A DNA stretch of 64,000 nucleotides from an uncultured Shimia sp. (GCF_947493595.1 NZ_CANLRL010000001.1:372001-436000); one strand, 5' to 3'. Positions 24,559 to 33,909 are shown, numbered from the stretch's first letter. Made by a program: numbers and translations. Notes: generated by a model from the sequence alone, not told the origin.

Positions 24559-25880
24559 TGTCTTACGAAATGATCGCCATTCTGATGTTCTCGACCATGA
24601 TGCTGATGCTCATGACCGGGCAGCGTGTCTTTGGAGCCATCGGCTTTGTTGGGGTGCTGGCTGCGGTGCTGTTGTGGGGCACAGGGGGCTCTGATATTGG
24701 CTTCTCCGCCGCGATGAAGCTGATGAAATGGTATCCGCTGCTGACGCTGCCGATGTTCATTTTTATGGGCTATGTGCTGAGTGAATCCAAAATCGCCGAT
24801 GACCTCTATAAGATGTTCCATGTCTGGATGGGACCCGTCAGGGGCGGGCTCGCGATCGGAACAATCCTGTTGATGGTTTTGGTTTCCGCAATGAACGGTC
24901 TGAGTGTGGCCGGCATGGCGATTGGCGCCACCATTGCTCTGCCGGAGCTGCTGAAGCGCGGCTATGACAAACGCATGGTCACCGGGGTTATTCAGGCCGG
25001 ATCCAGCTTGGGTATTCTTGTACCGCCCTCTGTGGTGCTGGTGCTCTATGCAATGATTGCACGCCAGCCTGTGGGGCAGCTGTGGTTGGCAGGGGTGTTC
25101 CCTGGTCTGATGATGGCGGCGATGTTCATTCTTTATGTGGTGATCCGCTGTCGCATCCAACCTGAGCTTGGTCCGGTTTTGCCTGCGGAAGAGCGCAACA
25201 TCAGCCGCGCCGAAAAGATGAAGCTCTTGCGGGCTGGCCTGCTGCCTCTGGTGATTTTTGCGACCATGATGATCCCTTTTGTGAACGGCTGGACCTCGCT
25301 GGTGGAAAGCTCGGCAATTGGCGCGATCACGGCCTTTGTCGCGGCTGTCCTGAAGGGCCGGATGACCAAAGAGGTGTTTGAGAATTCTGTGCGCAGTACG
25401 CTCGGTATTTCCTGTATGTTCATGTGGATCATTCTCGCGGCACTTGGGTTTGGCGCGGTGTTTGACGGGTTGGGCGCGGTGAAAGCCATCGACAACCTGT
25501 TCACCGAGCAGCTTGGGCTGGAGCCATGGATGATCCTGATCCTGATGCAGCTGAGCTTCATCATCATGGGCACTTTCTTGGATGATACGGCGATGTTGGT
25601 CATCGTAGCGCCGCTCTACGTGCCATTGGTTCAAGCGCTTGGCTTTGATCTGATCTGGTATGGCGTGCTTTACACGATCACCACGCAGATCGCCTATATG
25701 ACGCCGCCTTTTGGCTACAACCTGTTTCTTATGCGGGCCATGGCGCCCAAAGAAGTCACCCTACGCGACATATACCGCAGCATCGTGCCCTTTGTGGCGG
25801 TGATGGTCTTGGCCCTGACCTTGGTCATGATCTTCCCGCAGATCGCACTGTGGCTGCCAAACTATGTTTACGGAAAATAA
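24558..25880 (+). CDS. TRAP transporter large permease subunit (DctM)
   Basis: 440 residues with about 12 membrane helices. GILVPPSVVLVLY and the equivalent second-half GTFLDDTAMLVIVAPL/TPPFGYNLFLM are the internally repeated DctM signatures. It is the main transport channel of the tripartite ATP-independent periplasmic system. It overlaps dctQ by one base and is followed, after 53 bases, by the substrate-binding protein, the order seen in many roseobacter TRAP systems. Confidence 0.93.
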   Translation: MSYEMIAILMFSTMMLMLMTGQRVFGAIGFVGVLAAVLLWGTGGSDIGFSAAMKLMKWYPLLTLPMFIFMGYVLSESKIADDLYKMFHVWMGPVRGGLAIGTILLMVLVSAMNGLSVAGMAIGATIALPELLKRGYDKRMVTGVIQAGSSLGILVPPSVVLVLYAMIARQPVGQLWLAGVFPGLMMAAMFILYVVIRCRIQPELGPVLPAEERNISRAEKMKLLRAGLLPLVIFATMMIPFVNGWTSLVESSAIGAITAFVAAVLKGRMTKEVFENSVRSTLGISCMFMWIILAALGFGAVFDGLGAVKAIDNLFTEQLGLEPWMILILMQLSFIIMGTFLDDTAMLVIVAPLYVPLVQALGFDLIWYGVLYTITTQIAYMTPPFGYNLFLMRAMAPKEVTLRDIYRSIVPFVAVMVLALTLVMIFPQIALWLPNYVYGK

Positions 25881-25933
25881 CAACACAAAAGAGCGCCGCG
25901 AACGGGGCCGAAACGCAACAAGGAGAGTAAGAG

Positions 25934-26962
25934 ATGACAACTAGACGTAAGTTTCTTCAGACCGCTGGTGTTGGCGCAATGGCCGCACCATTGGCAACCC
26001 CGGCGCTGGCTTCCAGCACCATCAAATGGCGTATGCAGACCTATGCAGGTCCATCATTGGCCGCACATGTGATCGATCCGGCGATTGAGATGTTCAACAA
26101 GATTGCGGGTGACCGCATGCAGATTGAACTGTTCTACGCCGATCAGCTGGTCCCAACCGGTGAGCTGTTCCGTGCCATGCAAAAGGGCACCATCGACGCG
26201 GTGCAGTCAGATGATGACTCCATGGCGTCGCCAACCGAAGTCACCGTGTTTGGCGGCTACTTCCCGTTTGGCTCGCGCTACAGCCTCGACGTGCCTGTGC
26301 TGTTCAACCAGTATGGCCTGAACGAGATCTGGGACGAAGAGTATTCCAAAGTTGGCGTGAAGCACATCAGTGCCGGCGCATGGGACCCATGCCACTTTGC
26401 CACCAAAGACCCAATCAACTCGCTCGCCGACCTCAAAGGCAAGCGCGTCTTCACCTTCCCAACCGCGGGCCGCTTCCTGAGCCAGTTTGGCGTGGTGCCA
26501 GTGACCCTGCCATGGGAAGACATCGAAGTTGCGGTACAGACCGGCGAACTCGACGGCATCGCGTGGTCCGGTATCACCGAGGACTACACCGTGGGTTGGG
26601 CCGACGTGACCAACTACTTCCTGACCAACAACATCTCCGGCGCATGGGCGGGCAGCTTCTTTGCCAACCAGGGCCGTTGGAACGAGCTGCCTGAAGATCT
26701 GCAGACCCTGTTCCGTGTCTGCTGTGATCAGTCGCACTACTACCGTCAGTGGTGGTATTGGGGTGGCGAAGCCAACCTGCGCGTTAACGGTGACAAAATG
26801 CAGCTGACCACAATCCCTGATGACGAATGGGCCACCGTGGAAACTGCGGCTGTGAAGTTCTGGGATGAGATTGCGGCAGAGAGCCCAACCAAAGCCAAAG
26901 TTGTTGAGATCTTCAAAAAGTACAACGCGGACATGCAGGCGGCTGGCCGTCCATACCGCTAA
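25934..26962 (+). CDS. TRAP transporter periplasmic substrate-binding protein (DctP)
   Basis: 342 residues with a twin-arginine-type leader (MTTRRKFLQTAGVGAMAA, probable cleavage after PALAS). The mature part carries FKK/FNKIAGDRMQIELFYADQL and GKRVFTFPTAGRFLSQFG, where the family's substrate-carboxylate-binding arginine is expected (GR region). A strong AAGGAGAG ribosome-binding site suggests high expression. Members with this subtype, rich in Trp and ending YNADMQAAGRPYR, often bind organic acids or amine compounds, but the ligand cannot be fixed from sequence. Confidence 0.92.
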   Translation: MTTRRKFLQTAGVGAMAAPLATPALASSTIKWRMQTYAGPSLAAHVIDPAIEMFNKIAGDRMQIELFYADQLVPTGELFRAMQKGTIDAVQSDDDSMASPTEVTVFGGYFPFGSRYSLDVPVLFNQYGLNEIWDEEYSKVGVKHISAGAWDPCHFATKDPINSLADLKGKRVFTFPTAGRFLSQFGVVPVTLPWEDIEVAVQTGELDGIAWSGITEDYTVGWADVTNYFLTNNISGAWAGSFFANQGRWNELPEDLQTLFRVCCDQSHYYRQWWYWGGEANLRVNGDKMQLTTIPDDEWATVETAAVKFWDEIAAESPTKAKVVEIFKKYNADMQAAGRPYR

Positions 26963-26990
26963 AACCTAGATCTCAGAGTTGAGAGAAATT

Positions 26991-27019
26991 CGAAGCCCCG
27001 GTTTGATGCTGGGGCTTCG
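26991..27019 (+). promoter_or_regulatory. intergenic hairpin after dctP
   Basis: CGAAGCCCC and GGGGCTTCG form a perfect 9-base stem with an 11-base loop, 29 bases after the dctP stop. No T-tract follows, so it is more likely an mRNA 3'-protecting or partial-termination hairpin that raises the binding protein level over downstream genes than a full terminator. Confidence 0.6.
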
Positions 27020-27044
27020 GCGACACCAAGAGAAAGTGCAGCAG

Positions 27045-28409
27045 ATGTCTGGCAATTTGACCCTAGAAGAGTTGGGCGCGCTGAGCGCCAGCGGCGAGAT
27101 CGACACCGTTCTGGCCTGTATTGTGGACATGCAGGGCCGCTTGATGGGCAAGCGCTTTGTGGCGCAGCATTTTGTCGACAGTGCCTGGGAAGAGACCCAC
27201 TGCTGCAACTATCTTCTGGCGACCGATCTGGAGATGCACACGGTGGAAGGTTATGCCTCCACCAGCTGGTCTGCCGGATATGGCGACTATCTGATGAAGC
27301 CGGACCTCACCACGTTGCGCAAAGCGGCCTGGTTGGAAGGCACGGCCCTTGTGATCTGTGATGTGATGGATCATCACGGGCACCATGACATTGCACATTC
27401 CCCGCGTGGCATGCTGAAAAAGCAAATCGCGCGTTTGGCGGAGATGGGCTTTGAGGCCGTATCGGCTACCGAACTTGAATTCTTTATCTTCGAGCAGAGC
27501 TTTGAAGAGCTTGGCAAAAATGGCTATCGCGACCTGACGCCGATCAGCGCGTATAACGAAGATTATCACATCCTGCAGACCACGAAGGAAGAAGGTGTGA
27601 TGCGTACTCTGCGCAATACGCTTTATGCATCGGGTATTCCGGTGGAAGGCTCCAAGGGGGAAGCCGAGACCGGTCAGGAAGAGCTCAACATCCGCTACGG
27701 CAGCGCGATGGACGCGGCGGAAAACCACACAGTGTCCAAACACGCCGCTAAAGAAATTGGCTGGCAGCAGGGACACGCGGTGTCCTTCCTGCCCAAGTGG
27801 CACCATGACAAAGTTGGCTCTGCCAGCCACGTGCACCAGTCGCTCTGGACCAAAGACGGGGTTCCGGCGTTTTATGATCCGGACGCCGAACTGGGCATGT
27901 CTGAATTGGCGCGACACTATCTGGGTGGCCTGCTGAAATACGCAGACGATATCACCGTGTTCCTTGCGCCTTATGTGAACAGCTATAAACGCTTCCAAAA
28001 AGGCAGCTTTGCGCCCACCGCTAAGGTTTGGTCCGTGGACAACCGCACAGCGGCGTTCCGCCTGTGTGGCGATGGCAGCAAAGCGGTGCGCGTGGAATGC
28101 CGGGTACCGGGCGCAGATATGAACCCTTACCTTGCAATTGCGGCGATGTTGGCCGCAGGCATCAAAGGCATTGAGGAAAAATGTGATCCGGGAGCGCCGT
28201 TGACAGGCGATGCCTACGAGAACAGCAACGAAGAGATCCCGACTACGTTGAAAGGCGCAACAGATGCCCTACGTGGGTCCCAGATGTTGCGCGAAGCCAT
28301 GGGCGACGATGTAATCGACCACTACGTGCGTATGGCGGAATGGGAGCAGGAAGCCTTTGAGGCGGTTGTGACCGATTGGGAGATTGCCCGTGGGTTTGAG
28401 CGGGCCTAA
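27045..28409 (+). CDS. glutamine-synthetase-like ligase (gamma-glutamyl-amide type)
   Basis: 454 residues starting at MSGNLTLEELGALSASG. The glutamine synthetase catalytic fold is clear: VSATELEFFIFE (metal-binding Glu), NHTVSKHAAKEIGWQQG, FLPKWHHDKVGSASHVHQSL and FAPTAKVWSVDNRTAAFRLCG. It lacks the strict GlnA adenylylation-loop consensus and sits in a catabolic operon, so it is better placed with the GlnT/PuuA/IpuC group that joins glutamate to an amine. The expected product is a gamma-glutamyl amide. Length and order of domains match PuuA-like enzymes. Confidence 0.8.
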   Translation: MSGNLTLEELGALSASGEIDTVLACIVDMQGRLMGKRFVAQHFVDSAWEETHCCNYLLATDLEMHTVEGYASTSWSAGYGDYLMKPDLTTLRKAAWLEGTALVICDVMDHHGHHDIAHSPRGMLKKQIARLAEMGFEAVSATELEFFIFEQSFEELGKNGYRDLTPISAYNEDYHILQTTKEEGVMRTLRNTLYASGIPVEGSKGEAETGQEELNIRYGSAMDAAENHTVSKHAAKEIGWQQGHAVSFLPKWHHDKVGSASHVHQSLWTKDGVPAFYDPDAELGMSELARHYLGGLLKYADDITVFLAPYVNSYKRFQKGSFAPTAKVWSVDNRTAAFRLCGDGSKAVRVECRVPGADMNPYLAIAAMLAAGIKGIEEKCDPGAPLTGDAYENSNEEIPTTLKGATDALRGSQMLREAMGDDVIDHYVRMAEWEQEAFEAVVTDWEIARGFERA

Positions 28410-28419
28410 AGCCGGGATG

Positions 28420-28464
28420 AGGGGCCAGCCCCTCAAACTCCCCGGGATATTTGGTGAATGAGAA
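28420..28464. repeat. dispersed intergenic GATATTT repeat, copy 3
   Basis: GGGGC-CA-GCCCC hairpin, then CTCCCCGGGATATTTGGTGAATGAGAAAG. It occupies most of the spacer between the ligase and aldehyde dehydrogenase genes; a partial terminator role is possible. Confidence 0.55.
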
Positions 28465-28500
28465 AGCGGGGCAGGTGCCCCCTCTGGATGGAGTGTTGCC

Positions 28501-29883
28501 ATGAGCGGCATGTTGACGTGTATTTCTCCGATCGACGGATCGGTCTTTGCAGAACGCCCTGTGCTGGGCACGGATGAGGCCTTTGCTGCGGTGAAACGCG
28601 CAAAGGACGCGCAGAAAGCCTGGGCGGCGCGTCCGTTGCAGGAGCGGGTTGAGCTGGTGATGGCCGGTGTTGCCGCTGTGGGCGCGATGAACGATGAGAT
28701 CGTGCCTGAGATTGCCAAAATGATGGGCCGTCCAGTGCGGTATGGCGGTGAGTTTGGTGGCTTTAACGAGCGCGCAAGCCATATGGCAAAGATTGCCGAA
28801 GAGAGCCTTGCGGACATTCAGGTGGGTGAGGACGAGACCTTCAAGCGCTACATCAAACGCCTGCCACATGGCGTGGTGTTTGTTGTCGCGCCATGGAACT
28901 ACCCCTACATGACCGCGATCAACACTGTCGCGCCTGCTCTGATTGCGGGCAACACAGTGGTGCTGAAGCACGCGACCCAGACTTTGCTGGTGGGTGAGCG
29001 TATGGCACAGGCCTTCCATTCCGCGGGTGTACCAGAAGACGTGTTCCAGAACGTGTTCCTGAGCCATGACGTGACCAACGAATTGATCGCGGGCAATGCC
29101 TTTGATTTTGTGAACTTCACCGGCTCTGTTGGTGGCGGTCAGGCAATGGAGCGCGCAGCGGCGGGCACGTTCACCGGTGTCGGCACTGAGCTGGGCGGCA
29201 AAGATCCGGGTTATGTCATGGAAGATGCTGACGTGGATGCAGCGGTTGATACACTGATTGACGGCGCGATGTTCAACTCCGGCCAATGTTGCTGTGGCAT
29301 CGAGCGCATTTATGTGCATGAGAGCCTTTACGACGACTTTGTCGCCAAAGCGGTGGAGATTGTGAAAGGCTACAAGCTGGGCAACCCGATGGACGAAGCC
29401 ACCACCATTGGCCCTATGGCCAACGTGCGTTTTGCCAATGAAGTGCGCGCGCAGATTTCTGAGGCTTTGGAAGCTGGGGCAACTGCGCAGATCGAGACCT
29501 TTGCTGAGGATGACGGCGGGGCCTATCTGACGCCACAAATCCTGACCAATGTGACCCACGACATGCGGGTGATGCAGGATGAGAGTTTTGGTCCGGTTGT
29601 TGGCATCATGAAGGTGTCCTCAGATGAGGAAGCCATTGCGCTGATGAACGACAGTGAGTTTGGCCTGACCGCGTCGCTGTGGACGAAAGACGTCGCGCGC
29701 GCCGAGCGCGTCGGCAATGAGATCGAGACCGGTACGGTGTTTATGAACCGCGCGGACTATCTTGATCCTGGCCTGTGCTGGACTGGATGCAAAAACACCG
29801 GTCGCGGTGGTGGGTTGTCAGTGATTGGGTATCAGAACCTAACGCGACCAAAGAGCTATCACCTAAAAAAGGTGACTGTGTAA
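28501..29883 (+). CDS. aldehyde dehydrogenase family protein
   Basis: 460 residues. NAD(P) binding and catalysis motifs: FVVAPWNYPYMTAI, FTGSVGGGQAMERAA, the general-base ELGGKDPGYV and the nucleophile FNSGQCCCGIERI. It would oxidise an aldehyde to a carboxylate, here most likely the aldehyde formed by the next gene's alcohol dehydrogenase. Some residues around the substrate tunnel (GFNERASHMAKIAEESL) resemble the succinate-semialdehyde group. The start ATG is 50 bases after the repeat element, with GGATGGAG just upstream. Confidence 0.92.
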   Translation: MSGMLTCISPIDGSVFAERPVLGTDEAFAAVKRAKDAQKAWAARPLQERVELVMAGVAAVGAMNDEIVPEIAKMMGRPVRYGGEFGGFNERASHMAKIAEESLADIQVGEDETFKRYIKRLPHGVVFVVAPWNYPYMTAINTVAPALIAGNTVVLKHATQTLLVGERMAQAFHSAGVPEDVFQNVFLSHDVTNELIAGNAFDFVNFTGSVGGGQAMERAAAGTFTGVGTELGGKDPGYVMEDADVDAAVDTLIDGAMFNSGQCCCGIERIYVHESLYDDFVAKAVEIVKGYKLGNPMDEATTIGPMANVRFANEVRAQISEALEAGATAQIETFAEDDGGAYLTPQILTNVTHDMRVMQDESFGPVVGIMKVSSDEEAIALMNDSEFGLTASLWTKDVARAERVGNEIETGTVFMNRADYLDPGLCWTGCKNTGRGGGLSVIGYQNLTRPKSYHLKKVTV

Positions 29884-29893
29884 ATATGGGGAT

Positions 29894-29957
29894 CCGTTCT
29901 CTGTCAGTGCTATGAGAACGGGTAAACCGGGTGCCGGAGACAGAATGTCCCGGCATC
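29894..29957. repeat. two adjacent intergenic hairpins
   Basis: First stem CCGTTCTC/GAGAACGG (29894-29901 with 29914-29921), second stem GGTGCCGG/CCGGCATC (29930-29937 with 29950-29957, one G-T pair). They fill the spacer between the aldehyde and alcohol dehydrogenase genes and may modulate read-through or mRNA decay. Confidence 0.5.
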
Positions 29958-29976
29958 CACATTTTGAGGAAGAACA

Positions 29977-31122
29977 ATGACACTCACTGGAAACTGGTCT
30001 TATCCGACCGCGATCCGATTTGGGGCTGGCCGCATTGGGGAATTGGCAGAAGCCTGTGCCCAGGCCGGCATGAAAAAACCCTTGTTGGTGACCGACAAGG
30101 GCCTTGCAAACCTGCCAATCACCGTGGCCACGCTGGACTTGATGGAAGCTGCCGGGCTAGGCCGCGGTCTGTTTGCGGAAGTGGACCCAAACCCAAATGA
30201 GCTGAACTTGACAGCCGGTGTAGACGCCTACAAGGCAGGTGGGCACGACGGCGTGATTGCCTTTGGCGGCGGCTCTGGCCTCGACCTGGGTAAGATGGTG
30301 GCCTTTATGGCGGGCCAGACCCGTCCGATCTGGGATTTCGAGGACATTGGCGATTGGTGGACACGTGCGGACGCAGATGCGATTGCGCCAATTGTTGCTG
30401 TACCAACCACCGCAGGTACCGGCTCTGAAGTGGGGCGCGCCAGCGTGATCACCAACAGCGTGACCCATGAGAAAAAGATCATTTTCCACCCGAAGGTGCT
30501 GCCATCCGTGGTGATCTGTGATCCGGAGCTGACCGTGGGCATGCCACAGTTCATCACAGCAGGCACCGGTCTGGACGCCTTTGCACACTGTGTCGAAGCC
30601 TATTCCAGCCCGCACTATCACCCAATGAGCCAGGGCATCGCGCTGGAAGGTATGAAACTGGTGGTGGAGAACCTGCCGCGCGCCTATGCCGACGGCCGTG
30701 AGATTGAAGCCCGTGCCGAGATGATGAGCGCGGCGATGATGGGCGCGACCGCTTTTCAAAAGGGCCTTGGCGCGATCCATGCGATGAGTCACCCGGTTGG
30801 CGCGATGTTTAACACCCACCACGGCACCACCAACGCGGTCTGCATGCCAGCGGTTCTGGAGTTGAACGCGCCGGTGATTGCGGAGCGGTTTGACCGTGCG
30901 GCAGGCTATCTCGGCATCGAAGGCGGCTTTGACGGCTTCTGTGCCTTTGTGCAGGGCTTCAACGACAGCATGGGCATCCCACGCAAGTTGTCTGAACTGG
31001 GCGTGACCGCAGACGCAATCCCTGAGCTGGTGAAAGGCGCGTTGATTGACCCGTCTTGCGGCGGCAACCCGGTTGAGCTGACCGAAGCCAACCTGACCGC
31101 ATTGTTTGAGGCGACAATCTAA
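29977..31122 (+). CDS. iron-containing alcohol dehydrogenase
   Basis: 381 residues. Group III metal alcohol dehydrogenase motifs: NAD-binding GGGSGLDLGKMVAFM, GTGSEVGRAS, and the metal-ligand histidines in GLDAFAHCVEAYSSP, AIHAMSHPVGAMF and NTHHGTTNAV. It should oxidise a primary or secondary alcohol to the corresponding carbonyl. It is the last gene of the RpiR-controlled island. AGGAAGAAC precedes the start. The stop overlaps the cobF stop by four bases on the opposite strand; no terminator separates them. Confidence 0.92.
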   Translation: MTLTGNWSYPTAIRFGAGRIGELAEACAQAGMKKPLLVTDKGLANLPITVATLDLMEAAGLGRGLFAEVDPNPNELNLTAGVDAYKAGGHDGVIAFGGGSGLDLGKMVAFMAGQTRPIWDFEDIGDWWTRADADAIAPIVAVPTTAGTGSEVGRASVITNSVTHEKKIIFHPKVLPSVVICDPELTVGMPQFITAGTGLDAFAHCVEAYSSPHYHPMSQGIALEGMKLVVENLPRAYADGREIEARAEMMSAAMMGATAFQKGLGAIHAMSHPVGAMFNTHHGTTNAVCMPAVLELNAPVIAERFDRAAGYLGIEGGFDGFCAFVQGFNDSMGIPRKLSELGVTADAIPELVKGALIDPSCGGNPVELTEANLTALFEATI

Positions 31123-31874
31123 GCCGATTTGCGCAACAGGTAGATATCCATAATCCACCCGTTAGAGGCCCGTGCATCCGCGCGGGCCTTTACGATTTTG
31201 GTGGAAGCCTCGGCAAGCGGGCCTTCGATCAGGATCTGTTGCTCCATTCCAACATAGCCGCCCCACCAGATGTGGATGCCGCCTGGGTCGAGGCTTTGGA
31301 ACGAGCATTCGCCGTCCAGCATCACCGCCACAGTGGGTGTGTCTGCTGGCCAGCCTGCGTCGCGCAGTTTGCGCCCCGTGGTGATTTGTACCGCTCCGCC
31401 GAGGGTGTTGAGCGGGATGGCATGCGCCGCCGTCAGCATTTGCAGCGAAGTGATGCCTGGGATCACCTGCACGTTAAGCTCAATGCCGCGGGCGATCAGG
31501 CGGTCGGCAATGCGGAGCGTACTGTCATAAAGCGACGGGTCGCCCCAGACCATCAGCGCGACACTGCCGTTTTCTGGCACATGGGTGGCGATGAGATCCT
31601 GCCAGATCGCAGCAAGCGCGTCGTGCCATGTGTTCACGCCGTCGAGGTACTTCGGCGTGTTGGCATCGCGCACAGGGTAGTCAAATTCGACAATCTTTGG
31701 CGTGGTGGTGAGCAATTCACTGGCGATCATCCGACGCAGGTCAGCCAGTTCGGTTTTCTCGTCACCTTTGCGTGGCAGCAAGATCACATCGGCGCCTTCC
31801 AGCGTCTTAATCGCTTGAAGCGTCAGGTGATCGGGGTTGCCCGAGCCAATGCCGACCAAAGACAGTTGGGTCAT
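31119..31874 (-). CDS. cobF: precorrin-6A synthase (deacetylating) CobF
   Basis: 251 residues, a tetrapyrrole methylase fold starting LSLVGIGSGNPDHLTLQA. GDPSLYDSTLRIADRL and VIPGITSLQMLTAAHAIPLN are the SAM-binding and substrate-loop motifs; the MLDGECSF segment is typical of CobF. It methylates C-1 of precorrin-5 and releases the extruded acetyl group, a step specific to the aerobic route. It is the last gene of the leftward cob block and overlaps cobA by four bases. Confidence 0.93.
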   Translation of the reverse strand: MTQLSLVGIGSGNPDHLTLQAIKTLEGADVILLPRKGDEKTELADLRRMIASELLTTTPKIVEFDYPVRDANTPKYLDGVNTWHDALAAIWQDLIATHVPENGSVALMVWGDPSLYDSTLRIADRLIARGIELNVQVIPGITSLQMLTAAHAIPLNTLGGAVQITTGRKLRDAGWPADTPTVAVMLDGECSFQSLDPGGIHIWWGGYVGMEQQILIEGPLAEASTKIVKARADARASNGWIMDIYLLRKSA

Positions 31875-32593
31875 GGGGTTTCCGCCAATTCACCAAAGAG
31901 GATGATGCCGGGGGCTTTGCTGATCTCTTTGCTGAGCTGCTCGGCCAAGGCTTCCATGGTAGTGCGGGTCAGGGTTTGATCCGGATGGGAGACGTTTTCA
32001 GCCAAGAGAGCAGGGCAGTCTCGGCGCAGGCCGGTGGTGAAGAGTTTTTCCGCCAGCTCCGGAAAGGTGCGCTTGGGCATGAACAGCACGGTGGTGGCTC
32101 CGGGATCGGTGAGCGATTGCAGGTGCAAATCGCCTGGCAGGGCGCCCGCCACATCATGGCCGGTCACAAATTGCACACGCCGCGCCACAAGCCGACGGGT
32201 GAGTGGAATGCGCGCTGCCGCAGCGGCGGCGCTGGCGGAGGTCACACCGGGGATGATCTCAAAGTCGATGCCATGCTCTTGAAGCGCGGTGATCTCTTCT
32301 TCAAGACGGCCAAAAATGCCGCTGTCACCAGATTTCAAGCGCACCACATGGGCGCCGGTCTTGGCGTAGTCCACAAGCAATTGGCTGACATGGTCCTGCT
32401 TGGGGGAGGGACGTCCGGCGCGTTTGCCCACGCCCACAAGATCTGCCTCTTTGTTGGCGTGTTCCAGGATCGGCCCAGAGGACAGATCGTCAAACAGAAC
32501 CGCTTCGGCTTTGCCAAGGCGGTCCACTGCCTTGAGCGTCAAAAGCTCTGGATCTCCGGGGCCGGAGCTGACGAAACTGACAAATCCGCTCAT
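31871..32593 (-). CDS. cobA: uroporphyrinogen-III C-methyltransferase CobA
   Basis: 240 residues with the SUMT signature VSSGPGDPELLTLKAVDRLGKA at the N terminus, VVRLKSGDSGIFGRLEEE and IPGVTSASAAAAAARIPLTRR. It converts uroporphyrinogen III to precorrin-2, the branch point into cobalamin and siroheme. No CysG dehydrogenase/ferrochelatase extension is present, so it is the dedicated cobalamin form. It overlaps cobB and cobF by four bases each. The symbol here is for the Pseudomonas-type SUMT, not the adenosyltransferase, which is cobO in this pathway. Confidence 0.95.
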   Translation of the reverse strand: MSGFVSFVSSGPGDPELLTLKAVDRLGKAEAVLFDDLSSGPILEHANKEADLVGVGKRAGRPSPKQDHVSQLLVDYAKTGAHVVRLKSGDSGIFGRLEEEITALQEHGIDFEIIPGVTSASAAAAAARIPLTRRLVARRVQFVTGHDVAGALPGDLHLQSLTDPGATTVLFMPKRTFPELAEKLFTTGLRRDCPALLAENVSHPDQTLTRTTMEALAEQLSKEISKAPGIILFGELAETP

Positions 32594-33909
32594 GAGGTGG
32601 CCTCTGCAATCAGGTGGAAGAAGGTGCCGGTGACGTGGCCTTTGATGGAGCCGGTTTCCGGCACCGGGTTGCCGTCTGCGTCGCCGACTTGCGCAAGTGG
32701 TTCGTCCGGCTCTTCCAGAATGGTGGTGTAGTGGAACTCATGCCCGCGCAGGCGGGCGCCGGTGTCAAAGCCCAGCATGGGCGCGTTGAGGGTGGCCTGA
32801 CGGTAGCCCAGGTGGAATTTGCGTTTCTCGTAAGACGTTACAAGGCCTAGCAGGCCTGCCATCTCATGGCGCGTGCCCTCCTTGTCGATCAGGGCTGTGC
32901 CAAGAGCCATGTAGCCGCCGCACTCGCCATGTACCGGTTTGGTCTCTGCGTGTTTGCGCAAACCGGCAAGGTAGGTTTGGTTGGTCGCGAGTTTGCCAGC
33001 GTGCAATTCCGGGTAGCCGCCGGGCAGCCAGACCAGATCGGCAGATGGATCAGGCGCTTCGTTGGCAAGCGGAGAGAATGGCAGGATCTCCGCTCCGGCG
33101 TTGCGCCAGCCGGTCAAAAGATGCGGGTAAGTGAAGCTGAAGGCGGCGTCGCGGGCCAGGGCAATGCGCTGCGCAGGCGGCTTGGGCAGGGTGCCGGTTT
33201 TGGGGTCTCCCGCGCGCGTGGCGGCTTTGATCGCGTCAAGATCGACGTGTTCGCGCAGGAACGCCGCATAGCCGGTGATGGCTTCTTCGAGGTCCGGATG
33301 TTCCACGGCTTGGATCAAGCCCAAGTGACGCTCAGGCAGAGCCAAATCGCCACGACGGGGCAACACGCCAAGGACGTTCACACCAGCCTTATCCATGCCA
33401 AGCCGGGCGAGGCGCTCGTGGCGCGGGGAGGCGCAGCGGTTGAGGATCACGCCCGCAAAGGGAAGGTCTGGATTGTAGGTTTTGAAGCCGAGCGCGGTGG
33501 CCGCAGCAGATTGCGCTTGGCCACCGACATCGATCACCAGCACCACAGGCCAGCCCATCATCAAGGCGGTTTCCGCCGAGCTGCCAAAGCCGTTTTCGCC
33601 ACGCGTTGCGACGCCATCAAACAGGCCCATGCTGCCTTCGGCCACGACGATATCTGCGCCTTGTGCTTGCTCAGAAATGCCGCCCGCGAGGGACGGCGGC
33701 ATGGCCCATGTGTCCAGATTAAAAGCGGGACGGCGGGCGGCTGCGTGGTGAAACGCCGGGTCGATGTAATCCGGGCCGGATTTGAACGGCTGCACTTTAA
33801 GCCCGTCTTCGGCCAATGCACGCAGAAGGCCGAGCATCACCGTGGTTTTGCCAGTGCCGGAGGAGGGCGCGGAGATCAGAATACCAGGAGGCATGGTCAT
33901 TTGGGTCAT
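32590..33909 (-). CDS. cobB: cobyrinic acid a,c-diamide synthase CobB
   Basis: 439 residues. The N-terminal P-loop domain (ISAPSSGTGKTTVMLGLL) activates the substrate, and the C-terminal class I glutamine amidotransferase carries the catalytic Cys in VHGECGGYMALG. It amidates hydrogenobyrinate at the a and c side chains. It is six bases from cobM and overlaps cobA; its start lies at MTQMTMPPG. Confidence 0.95.
   Translation of the reverse strand: MTQMTMPPGILISAPSSGTGKTTVMLGLLRALAEDGLKVQPFKSGPDYIDPAFHHAAARRPAFNLDTWAMPPSLAGGISEQAQGADIVVAEGSMGLFDGVATRGENGFGSSAETALMMGWPVVLVIDVGGQAQSAAATALGFKTYNPDLPFAGVILNRCASPRHERLARLGMDKAGVNVLGVLPRRGDLALPERHLGLIQAVEHPDLEEAITGYAAFLREHVDLDAIKAATRAGDPKTGTLPKPPAQRIALARDAAFSFTYPHLLTGWRNAGAEILPFSPLANEAPDPSADLVWLPGGYPELHAGKLATNQTYLAGLRKHAETKPVHGECGGYMALGTALIDKEGTRHEMAGLLGLVTSYEKRKFHLGYRQATLNAPMLGFDTGARLRGHEFHYTTILEEPDEPLAQVGDADGNPVPETGSIKGHVTGTFFHLIAEATS

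Noticed and set aside
24555..25634. 359-codon open frame antisense to dctM
   Set aside because: His/Gln/Asn-rich translation opposite a hydrophobic transporter gene, a known shadow effect.
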